Below, in pieces: positions 1-8,954 of a stretch of DNA of 64,000 nt (positions within the stretch are counted from its first letter, which is position 1; the number at the start of each line of letters is the position of its first letter). The stretch lies in contig CAIXPZ010000277.1 in the NCBI GenBank assembly GCA_903921455.1, positions 23,816 through 87,815 of the forward strand. Reading direction: 5' to 3'. The translations under genes and the position numbers were made by a program. Below the pieces are notes generated by a model that was not told the origin of the DNA, searched no databases, and saw only the letters and a list, made by a program, of their open reading frames with translations. The DNA is from an uncultured Verrucomicrobia subdivision 3 bacterium (GTDB taxonomy: Bacteria; Verrucomicrobiota; Verrucomicrobiae; Limisphaerales; UBA11358).

Positions 1-215
1 AGGTCTGAACTGTGAATGTCATCCAATTCGATCTCGAACCCATGGCCCTGCACGCCGTTGTCATTCACGACGTCGAAGTTATTGCCGGTGCCGTAGGCCT
101 GGCTGGCGCGGGCGGTGCCGCCGGCAAACGTCAGCAGCCCCAAGGTTAACATGCCGGCAACGCAACGGCTGAACGCCGATTCGGTGGTGAAGCTCCGATG
201 GGTTGTTTGTTTCAT
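1..215 (-). CDS. Secreted protein, N-terminal part only (runs off the window)
   Basis: An ATG at 215 opens a frame that stays open to the window edge, giving about 71 residues. The N-terminus has basic residues followed by a hydrophobic stretch (GMLTLGLLTFAGG) and a likely signal-peptidase site near ARA-SQA. The mature part begins with an acidic, glycine-rich segment (NDNGVQGHGFEIELDD). I do not recognise a named family. The signal peptide suggests export to the periplasm or cell surface. The C-terminal part lies outside the window, so no function can be assigned. Confidence 0.6.
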   Translation of the reverse strand, partial: MKQTTHRSFTTESAFSRCVAGMLTLGLLTFAGGTARASQAYGTGNNFDVVNDNGVQGHGFEIELDDIHSSD

Positions 216-392
216 GATGCTGACAGCATAAACGGTGATGATTAAAGCGGGGTGAACTTGGCATGAGAGTTTTTTAATCAAACGCCGGACCTTTATTGTC
301 CGCCTGACCGCAAAACTTGGCCGCTGGAAAAATTTCCTAACTTCCACGCACGCGTGATTGAATCTGGGCGGCTGGGTTGTTATCTTTCGCGC

Positions 393-1124
393 ATGGGACG
401 CCAATGGTTGCATGCCAAACGTCTGGTCGCCGGCCTGAAAAAAGGTCGCACGACCGGTAAACTTGTTCGTGAAATTTCCGTCGCCGCCAAGATGGGCGGC
501 GCGGATCCCGCGATGAACGCGCGGTTGTTTACCGCCGTCGAAAAAGCCAAAAAGGAAAGCGTCACCAAAGACGCCATCCAGCGCGCCATCAACAAGGGCG
601 CGGGTGTCGGTGGCGAAAAGCTCATCATGGATCACGTCGTGTATGAGGGCCGGGCGCCGCACAACGTGCCCGTCATTGTCGAGGTATACACCGACAACGT
701 GAATCGCACCGCGCCGGAAATCCGCGTGCTGTTCAAGCAGGGCCAGCTCGCCACCGCCGGCAGCAATAAATTTTTGTTCGACCATGTCGGCCTCGTCGAG
801 GCCCATCATCCCGATGCAAACATGGATCGCGAAACGGCCGCCATCGAGGCCGGTGCGAACGAAGTCGAGACCCTGACGCACGACCAGAACGACGACATCC
901 CCGCGGAAACCGCCGGCGCGAAATTCATCTGCGAACGCACGGAGGTCGCGAATGTCTCCAAGTGGCTTGCAGCGAACGGCTGGACGGTGGTGACGAGCGA
1001 AATCGGCTATGTGCCGAAACAATTTCCCGAACTGACCGAGGCGCAGCAGAACGAAGTCGGCGAATTTCTTGAGGCGCTCGACGGGCACGACGACGTCCAC
1101 CGCGTCTGGGCTGCCGTCAAATAA
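393..1124 (+). CDS. yebC: YebC/PmpR family regulator or translation factor
   Basis: This 243-residue protein matches the YebC family over its whole length. Family hallmarks are visible: GRQWLHAK near the start, then KGRTTGKLVREI, AVEKAKKESVTKDAIQRAI and VPVIVEVYTDNVNRTAPEIR. Members are cytoplasmic. They were described as DNA-binding regulators and more recently as factors helping ribosomes at proline stretches. I chose the ATG at 393 because the family motif begins there; the frame extends upstream to 354. No Shine-Dalgarno is seen. The gene is followed by a strong hairpin and converges on the cytochrome-type gene. No Holliday-junction genes, a common neighbour elsewhere, are present. Confidence 0.93.
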   Translation: MGRQWLHAKRLVAGLKKGRTTGKLVREISVAAKMGGADPAMNARLFTAVEKAKKESVTKDAIQRAINKGAGVGGEKLIMDHVVYEGRAPHNVPVIVEVYTDNVNRTAPEIRVLFKQGQLATAGSNKFLFDHVGLVEAHHPDANMDRETAAIEAGANEVETLTHDQNDDIPAETAGAKFICERTEVANVSKWLAANGWTVVTSEIGYVPKQFPELTEAQQNEVGEFLEALDGHDDVHRVWAAVK

Positions 1125-1139
1125 GCCTCTCACGACAAG

Positions 1140-1177
1140 AAACGCCGCGTTGAATTTTCAACGCGGCGTTTGTTGTT
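1140..1177. terminator. Bidirectional terminator between yebC and the cytochrome-type gene
   Basis: A perfect 15-bp stem (1140-1154 with 1157-1171, core AACGCCGCGTTGAA) is followed on the + strand by a T-rich run (TTTGTTGTTT). On the - strand it is followed by a weaker TCTTGTCG tail. It lies between the convergent stops at 1124 and 1190, so it probably ends transcription from both sides, and best for yebC. Confidence 0.8.
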
Positions 1178-1189
1178 TCTGTAACGGAA

Positions 1190-1783
1190 TTACTTCGCGC
1201 CCTGATCAATCCACGCGCGCACCAGTCCGACTTGTTCCGCCGTCAGCGGTTTTGCCGGCGGGCCGAAGTTGCGCGGCCGCATGCCCGGGGCATTGGTGCC
1301 TTGCGCACCGCCCGGCGGGCGTTCGCCGCGACCATGATCGTCGCCGTCTTCCCGCTCGCGCAACCGCGGCGGTTGCCCGCCTTCATGTTCGCCCTCGCGC
1401 GGTTGGATGGCTGGGGCGTTGGTGCCCTGCGCTCCGCCGGGGCCGCGCCGGGCGCGCGGCTTCGGCGGCATGGCGGTTTCCGGATCCAGCTGCGAAACGG
1501 ATTTGACGAGCAGGCTGTTGGCGCTGTCGCCAGCGGTCAGCACCGCTCCGTGTTTTGTCCCCTTCAAAACTCCCTCCAAGGTATCGAGCCGGAGCTGCGC
1601 CTTGGGGCGCTCCGCGCCGTGACAGCGCACGCAGGATTCTTTGAAGAGCGGCTGGATGTCCTTGGCAAAAGTGACACCCGGCGTCTTGGCTGCGGGCGGC
1701 AGCTTGCTCCAGTCCACCGGCGCGGCCAGTGCGGATAAAACCGTGGCCGTTCCGGTCATTAATATGACATTTAATAGTTTCAT
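1190..1783 (-). CDS. Secreted planctomycete-type cytochrome c domain protein
   Basis: The 197-residue product starts MKLLNVILM, with a signal peptide ending near LAAPVDW. It carries one heme-attachment motif CVRCH in the context FKESCVRCHGAERPKAQLRLD, typical of the PSC1 (cytochrome c-like) domain of Verrucomicrobia and Planctomycetes. The domain ends with LTAEQVGLVRAWIDQGAK. Between these lies a Gly/Pro/Arg/Glu-rich insert with a duplicated GGAQGTNAP segment, which looks like a low-complexity expansion. These domains usually sit in larger DUF1549/DUF1553 proteins, so a free-standing copy is somewhat unusual. It is probably periplasmic; its electron partner is not evident. I chose the ATG at 1783 because the signal peptide starts there. 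Confidence 0.8.
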   Translation of the reverse strand: MKLLNVILMTGTATVLSALAAPVDWSKLPPAAKTPGVTFAKDIQPLFKESCVRCHGAERPKAQLRLDTLEGVLKGTKHGAVLTAGDSANSLLVKSVSQLDPETAMPPKPRARRGPGGAQGTNAPAIQPREGEHEGGQPPRLREREDGDDHGRGERPPGGAQGTNAPGMRPRNFGPPAKPLTAEQVGLVRAWIDQGAK

Positions 1784-1848
1784 GATGGGTATAATGGATT
1801 GTTTCACCGGGAAGGATGAAGATTTGATGGCATGGGTCACGAAAAAAA

Positions 1849-3141
1849 TCACTTATTCTGGATGAGCGACGGCACTTCCACCTTGCGGGTATCGGTCATT
1901 GCGTGGTCGGCCGGTAGGTTTTCGCCCATCCAAAGTTTTTGGGAGGTCCAGCGGGCTGTTGGTGCGCTCCAGAATTCATCGGTTGGTGGCAGGCCCAGCG
2001 GCAGCAGTCCGGCGCTGCATAAATACAAGCTCCCGGTGGAAATATACGTTTCGCCCAGTGCGGGTTGATGGCCGCAGAATCCGATTTGCAGCCAGCCGTC
2101 TGCGTCGAAAGTTCCCGGCGCCTCGGTCATTTTGCGGATGACCGCCGTCAGGGCGCCTCGCACCTGGGCCGGTTTGATTTTTTCCGGCAGTTCGCGCTGC
2201 CACGCAATCAGCGCGAGGGTTTGAAACGCGCCGAATCGATAGGCCATGGAGCGGCCGATCGAGGGGAAGGTTCCGTCCGGCGCGATGAGCCGCTCTTGGA
2301 TTTCGGCATGGCGTTTGGCCCGCTTCAAAACTACGGCGTATGCCGGTCCAAAGCGTGCATCCTGTTTTCTCAAGACGGCCAGCACATCCAGCAGCATCGG
2401 CTGGATGACAAAACTGTTGTAGTAATCAAAGTGGAAAAAATCGCCGTCGCCGTAAGCGCTGTCGCCGCAATACCAGCCGAGCATCTTGCGCACACAGCCC
2501 TCCAACCGTTCCGGCAGGGTCGGCTCGCCAAACTTCAGTAAGGCGGCTTCGACCGTGGCGGCGAACATCACCCAATTGTTTCCGGTCGGTGTGGGGATTT
2601 TTCGGGAGGACTTTAAAGCGGCGATGACTTGGTTTTTGACCCGCGGGTCCAGCGGCTCCCACAAAACCTTGGGGGCGCGCAAAATTCCCTGCGCCAGAAA
2701 AGCCGTGTCCACCAGCGGCTGTCCGCCGGTATCGAAGTTCATGAAGTCTGGCGAAGCCGGATCCGTCGCGGCGTCCATCGCAGCCTGGGCGAGCTTTAAC
2801 AACTCCTGTTGCCGCTTTCGTTCTTCCCCGGTGAGATTTTCCAGGGCCAGCCATGGCGCCAGCCCGCAAAGCAGCCGGCCCAATGCCTCGAGATGCGTGC
2901 ATGAAGCCCGTTTCGCTCCGGGCTGCTCTTCGACTGGCATTTTCTTTTTCAGTTCGCGGCGGGATAAATTTTCCAGCACCGGCCGCGCGATTTTTGTGGT
3001 GATGGCCACCCAATAGCTCCGGTCGTCACCTGCCGCTGCCGCCGGGGCCGCGGTTTCCGCGGCCGCGCGCAGCGGCAATCCGGTTGCACCCAGCACGCCG
3101 AGGGCGGCGGCGGACTTGAAGAATTCGCGTCGTGTTTTCAT
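1849..3141 (-). CDS. DUF2264 family protein with Tat-like signal
   Basis: This 430-residue protein begins MKTRREFFKSAAALG, a twin-arginine-type signal, so export in folded form is likely. The mature part has DUF2264 features, an all-helical glycoside-hydrolase-like fold: DFMNFDTGGQPLVDTAFLAQ, NNWVMFAATVEAALL, YGDGDFFHFDYYNSFVIQPM and GRSMAYRFGAFQTLAL. Proteins of this family are thought to act on polysaccharides or glycosaminoglycan-like substrates, but the reaction is not established. The start codon overlaps the dnaE stop by four bases (ATGA), suggesting translational coupling to an unrelated replication gene. The secreted heme protein gene lies 65 bp downstream on the same strand. Confidence 0.8.
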   Translation of the reverse strand: MKTRREFFKSAAALGVLGATGLPLRAAAETAAPAAAAGDDRSYWVAITTKIARPVLENLSRRELKKKMPVEEQPGAKRASCTHLEALGRLLCGLAPWLALENLTGEERKRQQELLKLAQAAMDAATDPASPDFMNFDTGGQPLVDTAFLAQGILRAPKVLWEPLDPRVKNQVIAALKSSRKIPTPTGNNWVMFAATVEAALLKFGEPTLPERLEGCVRKMLGWYCGDSAYGDGDFFHFDYYNSFVIQPMLLDVLAVLRKQDARFGPAYAVVLKRAKRHAEIQERLIAPDGTFPSIGRSMAYRFGAFQTLALIAWQRELPEKIKPAQVRGALTAVIRKMTEAPGTFDADGWLQIGFCGHQPALGETYISTGSLYLCSAGLLPLGLPPTDEFWSAPTARWTSQKLWMGENLPADHAMTDTRKVEVPSLIQNK

Positions 3142-6100
3142 TCGTCATCGTTGTTGTTGCTTGGTTTCTTTTCCCAGCTGCGCTTTTGGCGTTCGGGCAA
3201 ACTCGTGTCTACGCGGGCGTAATAGGTTTTTTCACCGAATTGCCGGTTCGCCTCGTGTTCTAATTCCAGCGAAGGCGTGACGCCGAACCGGTCATGCGTC
3301 TCGACAAAGACGGTCGCGCCTTCCGGCCGCATGAAGCACAGGAATAGCGGGCACCGGCCGGGATGCGCGGCCACCAGTTCGCGCACCCGCTCCATGTCTT
3401 CCGGTTGCAGGTGCGCGGTGCTCAGCCGCAGGTGCACCTGCTTGGTGTATTTCTTGGCCGCGTCGGCCAGCGGCATGATGTCCTGCGGAAAAATCTTCGG
3501 GCGGTCTTCGCCGGTGCTGACTTCGCCGACGACCAGGATTGCCTTGTTCAATTCCAGCAGCGGCCGGAACTTGTCGTAGTCGTTCATCACCAGCAATTGC
3601 ACGGAGCCTTCCAGATCTTCCAGCGTCACCATCGAATAGGGCTTGCCGGACTTCTTTGAAACTCCGTGCGAAACCGCCGCAATCATGCCGCCAATGCGCG
3701 TCAAGGTGCGGTTCGGCATTTCCGCCAGCTTCGCGGTGGTGGCCAATGAGAATTTATCGAGCAGCGGGGCCAGCGGCGTGAGCGGATGCCCCGTGACATA
3801 GAAGCCCAGCAATTCTTTTTCGTGCGCGAGCAGTTCGTGCTGCGGCCATTCCGGAAGATTGCTTTCGCGTTCCGGCATGGGCGGCGCTTTTTCTTCGAAC
3901 GCGCCGAAGAGCGAACTCTGGCCTTTTTGCTTGTCCGAAAGCATGCTCGCCGCCCGTGCCAGGGTACGTTCGATCTGCGCCGCCAGCGTCGCCCGCGTTT
4001 GCCCGAAGCAATCGCACGCGCCGGTTTTGATTAGGGCTTCCAGGGTTTTTTTGCCGAGGGAGCGGCCATCCACACGTTCGCACAGCTCCGCCAGCGTGTT
4101 GAAGTTTCCGCCGTCTGCCCGCGCTTTTAAAATGGTTTCCACCGCGCCTTCGCCCACGCCCTTGATGGCGGCCATGCCGAACCGGATGGCCTTGCCCTCG
4201 CGCGCCGGCGCAAAATAAACGCCGCTCTCGTTCACGTCGGGTCCGAGTACTTCGATGCCGGTCTCTCGCGCCTCGGCGATGTATTCGCTCAGTTTTTCCG
4301 TGGCCGCCATGTCGTTCGTCATCATGGCGCAGTAGAACTCCACCGGATAGTTCGCCTTCAGATACGCGGTCTGATACGCGACGATCGCATACGCGGCGGC
4401 GTGCGATTTGTTGAAACCGTAGCCGGCGAATTTTTCCAGCAAATCGAAGATCTGATTTGCCTTGGTTTTGGGAATATTATTTTTCTCGTGGCAGCCTTTG
4501 ACGAACGTCTCCCGCTGCTGCTGCATTTCCTCGACCTTTTTCTTGCCCATCGCGCGGCGCAGCAAATCCGCGCCGCCGAGCGTGTAGCCGGCCAGCAACT
4601 GCGTGGCCTGCATTACCTGCTCCTGATAGATCAAGATGCCGTAGGTTTCCTTGGAAATCTGTTCGAGCAACGGATGCTCGTATTCCACTTTGATTTCGCC
4701 ATGCCGCCGCTTGATAAAATCCGGAATCAGGTCCATCGGGCCGGGCCGGTAGAGCGCCACGAGCGCGGTGATGTGCTCTACGGAACTGATCTGAAATTTT
4801 TTGCACAAGTCGCGCATCCCGCCCGATTCCAATTGGAACACGCCGAGCGTTTCCGCGCGGTTCAATAGGTCGTAAGTCTTCTTGTCGTCGAGCGGCAGGT
4901 GGTCGATGTCCACCGTGATGCCTTGGGAACGCTGGACCATTTCGCAGGTGTTGCGGATGACGGTCAGGGTTTTGAGGCCGAGAAAATCCATCTTCAGCAA
5001 ACCGAGTTCGCCGACGGGATTCATCGCGTATTGCGTGACGAGTGTGCCGCTCTCGTCTAGTTTGAGCGGGAGCAAGTTGACCAGCGGCTCCGGCCCGATG
5101 ACGACGCCGGCCGCGTGAACACTGGCATTGCGCGTCAAATCTTCGAGGATGAACGCTGTGTCCATCAGCTCGCGCGTGACGTCTTCATTTTCGTAAGCTT
5201 CCTTGAGTTCCGGCACCTGCTTGAGCGCTTTTTCGAGCGTCATTTTTAATTCGGCAGGAATCAATTTCGCCAGCCGGTCGCCGTCGCCATACGGCAAACC
5301 CATCACCCGTCCGACATCGCGCACCACGGATTTGGCGCCCATCGTGCCGAAGGTGATGATCTGCGCCACGGCGTCGCGTCCGTATTTTTCGCGGACGTAT
5401 TCGATCACGTCCGCGCGGCGGTCGTCCGCGAAATCAATGTCGATATCCGGCGGGCTGACGCGCTCGGGATTCAGGAACCGCTCGAACAGCAGTGCGTAGC
5501 GGATCGGATCCACGTTCGCGATCTCCAGCAGATAAGTGACCACGGAACCGGCGGCGCTGCCGCGCGCCACGCAGGAAATGCCCTTGCTGCGGCCGTATTG
5601 CACGAAGTCCGCGACGATGAGGAAATACGAGATATATCCCTGCATCTCGATGATCTTGAGTTCGGTCTGCAACCGGTCAATGACCGTCTTGATGGCTTGT
5701 TCCTGATTGGGCTGATTCGGATCAAAGGTCGGCAGGCGCTTCGGTTCATCCACGCCGGTGACGATGAATTCCTTGCCCTCCGCTTTCGCATGGATGGTGT
5801 AGCGGCGGAACAAGCCTTCCGCCAGCAGATGCCGCAGATAGCCGTCGCGCGTGAAATGTTCCGGTGGATGGAATACCGGATAAAAGCGCGTGTCGCCCGC
5901 CTTGGGAAAGGGGATTTCCAGATTGCACATCTCCGCCACCGCGCGGGTGTTCAGCACCGCCTCCGGCACCTCGGCGAAACGCGCCTTCATCTCCTCCGCG
6001 CTGCGCAGATAGAACTGCTCGGGCACATAGCCCGCGCTCATGCGCTTCGGATCGCTCAACTGGGATTGCGTGCCGATGCAGACGAGGCAGTCGTGCGCGT

Positions 6101-6752
6101 GCGAGTGGCCTTTCTCGACGTAATGCACGTCATTGGTCGCGACGAGCTTCAGGCCGAACTCCTTGGCGAAGCTGAGCAACTGCTGGTTGACCTTGGCCTG
6201 TTCGGGAATGCCGTGGTTTTGCAGTTCGAGGAAAAAATTCTCCGCCCCGAGCGTCTGCTTGAAGAAATCCACCGCGTCCCGGGCTTTGGCGAGCTGATCC
6301 TTCATGATCAAATCCGGGATTTCACTCGCCAGACAGCCGGACATGGCAATCAGCCCGGCGCTGTGTTGCGCGAGGAGGGCTTTATCAATGCGCGGTTTGT
6401 AATAGTAGCCATCCAGGTGCGCCGCGGTCGTGAGCTTGATCAGGTTCTTGTAGCCCGCCTCGTCCTTGGCCAGCAGCCCGAGATGATGATATTTTTCGCC
6501 GTCGGCCTTTTTGCGCTCCAGCCGCGAACCCGGCGCGACATAGACTTCGCAGCCGATGATGGGCTTGATGCCCTTGGCGCGGGCGGCCTGATAAAACTCG
6601 ATCACGCCGTGCATCGCCCCGTGGTCCGTGATGGCCAGCGCGGGGAATTTCAGCTCGTGCGCCCGCTCCATCAACCGGTCCAGACGGCAGGCGCCATCGA
6701 GCAGCGAATACTCGGTGTGCAGATGCAGGTGGACGAAATCGGCGTGCGACAT
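3138..6752 (-). CDS. dnaE: DNA polymerase III alpha subunit (DnaE1 type)
   Basis: The 1,204-residue product is a full-length replicative polymerase. The N-terminal PHP domain begins FVHLHLHTEYSLLDG. All nine metal ligands known from proofreading-competent DnaE1 enzymes can be found: the HLH of HLHLHT, D19, ITDHG, GCEVYV, YHHLG, SGCLAS and TNDVHY. The palm carries PDIDIDFADDRR near residue 435. Tandem helix-hairpin-helix (RVDGRSLGKKTLEAL) and OB-fold regions follow. I chose the ATG at 6752 (MSHADFVHL) over an in-frame ATG 42 bp upstream because conserved sequence starts there. The sequence before the ATG is C-rich (GTCCCCC), so there is no Shine-Dalgarno. The stop overlaps the DUF2264 start. 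Confidence 0.96.
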   Translation of the reverse strand: MSHADFVHLHLHTEYSLLDGACRLDRLMERAHELKFPALAITDHGAMHGVIEFYQAARAKGIKPIIGCEVYVAPGSRLERKKADGEKYHHLGLLAKDEAGYKNLIKLTTAAHLDGYYYKPRIDKALLAQHSAGLIAMSGCLASEIPDLIMKDQLAKARDAVDFFKQTLGAENFFLELQNHGIPEQAKVNQQLLSFAKEFGLKLVATNDVHYVEKGHSHAHDCLVCIGTQSQLSDPKRMSAGYVPEQFYLRSAEEMKARFAEVPEAVLNTRAVAEMCNLEIPFPKAGDTRFYPVFHPPEHFTRDGYLRHLLAEGLFRRYTIHAKAEGKEFIVTGVDEPKRLPTFDPNQPNQEQAIKTVIDRLQTELKIIEMQGYISYFLIVADFVQYGRSKGISCVARGSAAGSVVTYLLEIANVDPIRYALLFERFLNPERVSPPDIDIDFADDRRADVIEYVREKYGRDAVAQIITFGTMGAKSVVRDVGRVMGLPYGDGDRLAKLIPAELKMTLEKALKQVPELKEAYENEDVTRELMDTAFILEDLTRNASVHAAGVVIGPEPLVNLLPLKLDESGTLVTQYAMNPVGELGLLKMDFLGLKTLTVIRNTCEMVQRSQGITVDIDHLPLDDKKTYDLLNRAETLGVFQLESGGMRDLCKKFQISSVEHITALVALYRPGPMDLIPDFIKRRHGEIKVEYEHPLLEQISKETYGILIYQEQVMQATQLLAGYTLGGADLLRRAMGKKKVEEMQQQRETFVKGCHEKNNIPKTKANQIFDLLEKFAGYGFNKSHAAAYAIVAYQTAYLKANYPVEFYCAMMTNDMAATEKLSEYIAEARETGIEVLGPDVNESGVYFAPAREGKAIRFGMAAIKGVGEGAVETILKARADGGNFNTLAELCERVDGRSLGKKTLEALIKTGACDCFGQTRATLAAQIERTLARAASMLSDKQKGQSSLFGAFEEKAPPMPERESNLPEWPQHELLAHEKELLGFYVTGHPLTPLAPLLDKFSLATTAKLAEMPNRTLTRIGGMIAAVSHGVSKKSGKPYSMVTLEDLEGSVQLLVMNDYDKFRPLLELNKAILVVGEVSTGEDRPKIFPQDIMPLADAAKKYTKQVHLRLSTAHLQPEDMERVRELVAAHPGRCPLFLCFMRPEGATVFVETHDRFGVTPSLELEHEANRQFGEKTYYARVDTSLPERQKRSWEKKPSNNNDDE

Positions 6753-6821
6753 GGGGGACAATTTACCGTTCGCTGCCGCTTTGGTGCAAGCCACAGATAC
6801 TCACACCGGACGATTGTTGTC

Positions 6822-7829
6822 TTATTCCTGATCCGTCACCGTGTCATGGAACTTGAGGATGTCGCCCTTCTCGCCCTTGAGCTCGGCTTCCTTGAACTTG
6901 ATGGCGGTGCGCGGATGCTGGTTCAGCATGCCGGTGAGCAGATATGGCAGGTCGTAGCCCCAGAGCAGTTTCGCGCGCATCGGCTCGATGTGGTTCGCCA
7001 CGCAGTCGAGCACGGGGCGCAGCTCGTATTTCGGGTTGTGCAGGAAGGCGAGCAGCACTTCCATCGGGCAGTTGCCCGCGCCGCGGCCGAGGCCGGCCAT
7101 CGTGGCGTCGAGATAGTTCGCCCCCTCGATGATGCCTTCGATGGTGTTGGCGAAGGCAAGCTGCATGTTGTTGTGCATGTGCACGCCCACTTCCTTGCCG
7201 GAGGCCCGGCAGTAGCCGAGATATTTCTTCACCAGCGCGCGGATCTGTTCGCTGTAAAAGGCGCCGAAGCTGTCCACCACGTAAATCGCCTTTGCCTCGG
7301 ATTTCGCGAGCATTTCCAGGCCTTCGTTCAATTCGCCGTCGGGGATGGTCGAGGCGGCCATGAGGTTGACGGTCGTTTCGTAGCCCTTGTCGTGCGCGTC
7401 CTTGACCATCTCGAGCGCGGTCGGAATCTGGTGGATGTAGGTCGCCACGCGGATCATGTCCAGCACGGAATCTTTCTTCGGCACAATGTCCGTCTGATAA
7501 TCGCAGCGCTCGGCGTCGGCCATGACGCAGAGCTTCAAATTCGTTTTGTTGTCGCCGACGATCCGGCGGATGGCTTCCTCGGTGCAATATTTCCAATCGC
7601 CGTGCTCGCCCACCTTGATGCCCTTGCGCGAGGACTTGTAGCCGATCTCCATGTAGTCCACGCCGGCGGCGACGCAGGTGTCATAGACGACCTTCACGAT
7701 TTTGTCGTCGAAATGGTGGTTGTTCATCAGGCCGCCGTCGCGGATGGTGCAGTCCACGACCTTGATTTCGGGGCGGTAGGAGAGCCAGCGGCTGGTGGCG
7801 TTGTCTTTGACGGCAGTGTCGGTTTTCAT
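6822..7829 (-). CDS. HMGL-like aldolase (DRE-TIM metallolyase family)
   Basis: This 335-residue protein has the DRE-TIM signature VDCTIRDGGLMN near residue 25, where the Asp-Arg pair and the catalytic base of the barrel sit. It also has the metal-binding GVHMHNNMQLAF and an AGLGRGAGNCPME segment. Such enzymes make or cleave C-C bonds of 2-oxoacids (HMG-CoA lyase, 4-hydroxy-2-oxovalerate aldolase and isopropylmalate synthase relatives). The exact substrate cannot be read from sequence. Members often sit beside surface-polysaccharide genes, and this one lies just before a heptosyltransferase and an LPS-type exporter, so a sugar-acid role is possible. An upstream in-frame start at 7904 exists; I preferred 7829. 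Confidence 0.8.
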   Translation of the reverse strand: MKTDTAVKDNATSRWLSYRPEIKVVDCTIRDGGLMNNHHFDDKIVKVVYDTCVAAGVDYMEIGYKSSRKGIKVGEHGDWKYCTEEAIRRIVGDNKTNLKLCVMADAERCDYQTDIVPKKDSVLDMIRVATYIHQIPTALEMVKDAHDKGYETTVNLMAASTIPDGELNEGLEMLAKSEAKAIYVVDSFGAFYSEQIRALVKKYLGYCRASGKEVGVHMHNNMQLAFANTIEGIIEGANYLDATMAGLGRGAGNCPMEVLLAFLHNPKYELRPVLDCVANHIEPMRAKLLWGYDLPYLLTGMLNQHPRTAIKFKEAELKGEKGDILKFHDTVTDQE

Positions 7830-7931
7830 ATTGGGGGAATGGTTGTTGGCGATAGTGTCGCCCATCCCGGCGGACAATACACAGCCCAAACTGGCCAAAT
7901 ACACGACGGATTTTGCCCTGCGCTTTGACGG

Positions 7932-8954
7932 TCAGCGGGCGGCGGTCGCCGCTTGCAGCACAGCCCAAACCTGTTCGGGCGCAATCGCGGCCAGGCAATG
8001 CCGCTGGCTGCCGCAGGCGAATTGGTTGCCGTCGCAGACGCAGCGTTCCCCGGTCAGGGCGTGATGTTTGGGACCGAGCGGGGCCCAGCGGGCCGGCGCG
8101 GTCGGGCCGAACAGCGAAATGGTCGGCACGCCCAGTCCGGCGGCGAAATGCAGCGGCCCGGTATCGCCGGAAATGAAAACCGCGGCGCGTTGCAATACGG
8201 CGAGAAAGAGCGGCAGCTCGGCGATGGGCGGCAGAATCCGTGCCGCCGGCTCGAGCCGTTTTAATTCCGTCATCAGGGCGGCCTCGCGTTCGCCGCGCGC
8301 CGTGGTGAACACCAGCGGCAGTCCGGCCGCCGTGGCGAGTTGATGCAATTTGGCCCAGTGGGCCAGTGGCCATTCTTTTTTCGGCTGGCTGGAAGCCACG
8401 TGGCCGATGACCGCGCGGGATTCCGTCAGGATGGCTTGGGCGGCCTTCGCCAGCGCGGCGTCCGCGCGGATTTCCGCTTCGAGCGAGCGGGGCGGTGGCA
8501 CCTGCCAGCCGGATAAAAGTTGTGCCAGCCGGACGGACTCATGCGGCGGGGGCTTCACCGGCGCCACGCGCTCCGTGTATAAGAATTTCCGTCCGCAAAA
8601 GCCGCCGCGCTCCGCCCAGCCCAGGCGGCGTTTGGCGCCGGTGAGGAAACTGAGGATCGCGCCCCGGTCGTTCCCAGCGAAATCCACCGAGCGGTCGAAA
8701 CGCTCGCGGCGCAGGGCGCGGATGAGCGGCCAGGTCTCGCGCCAGTTGGCGCGGCCGCGCCGGCGGGGCATGGCCCAGACGCGCGTGAGCCCGGGCAGAT
8801 GTTGCACCAGGGGCGTGATTTCCTCGGGCACCAGCAGGTGCAGTTCGCTTTGCGGAAACTGCTCGCGCAGGGCGCGGAGCGCGGGCGTCAGCAGCACGGC
8901 GTCGCCGAAGTATTTGAATTGCAGCGCGAGGATTTTTTCGGGCTGGGCGCTCAC
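7932..8954 (-). CDS. Glycosyltransferase family 9, ADP-heptose:LPS heptosyltransferase type
   Basis: The 340-residue protein starts with the GT9 motif ILALQFKYFGDAVLLTPALRAL. Its C-terminal nucleotide-sugar site is FISGDTGPLHFAAGLGVPTISLFGPT. GT9 enzymes transfer heptose to the inner core of lipopolysaccharide at the cytoplasmic face of the inner membrane. The C-terminal CVCDGNQFACGSQRHC cysteine cluster is typical of WaaF/WaaC-like members. The gene starts with GTG inside the stop of the upstream ABC exporter gene (GTGA overlap, 8951-8954), so the two are co-translated. The donor and acceptor are not defined by sequence alone. Confidence 0.88.
   Translation of the reverse strand: MSAQPEKILALQFKYFGDAVLLTPALRALREQFPQSELHLLVPEEITPLVQHLPGLTRVWAMPRRRGRANWRETWPLIRALRRERFDRSVDFAGNDRGAILSFLTGAKRRLGWAERGGFCGRKFLYTERVAPVKPPPHESVRLAQLLSGWQVPPPRSLEAEIRADAALAKAAQAILTESRAVIGHVASSQPKKEWPLAHWAKLHQLATAAGLPLVFTTARGEREAALMTELKRLEPAARILPPIAELPLFLAVLQRAAVFISGDTGPLHFAAGLGVPTISLFGPTAPARWAPLGPKHHALTGERCVCDGNQFACGSQRHCLAAIAPEQVWAVLQAATAAR

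Noticed and set aside
5598..7928. 776-codon open frame on the + strand
   Set aside because: It lies antisense to dnaE and the aldolase, both of which have clear family motifs. Its translation is low-information His/Arg/Val-rich sequence typical of antisense frames in GC-rich DNA.
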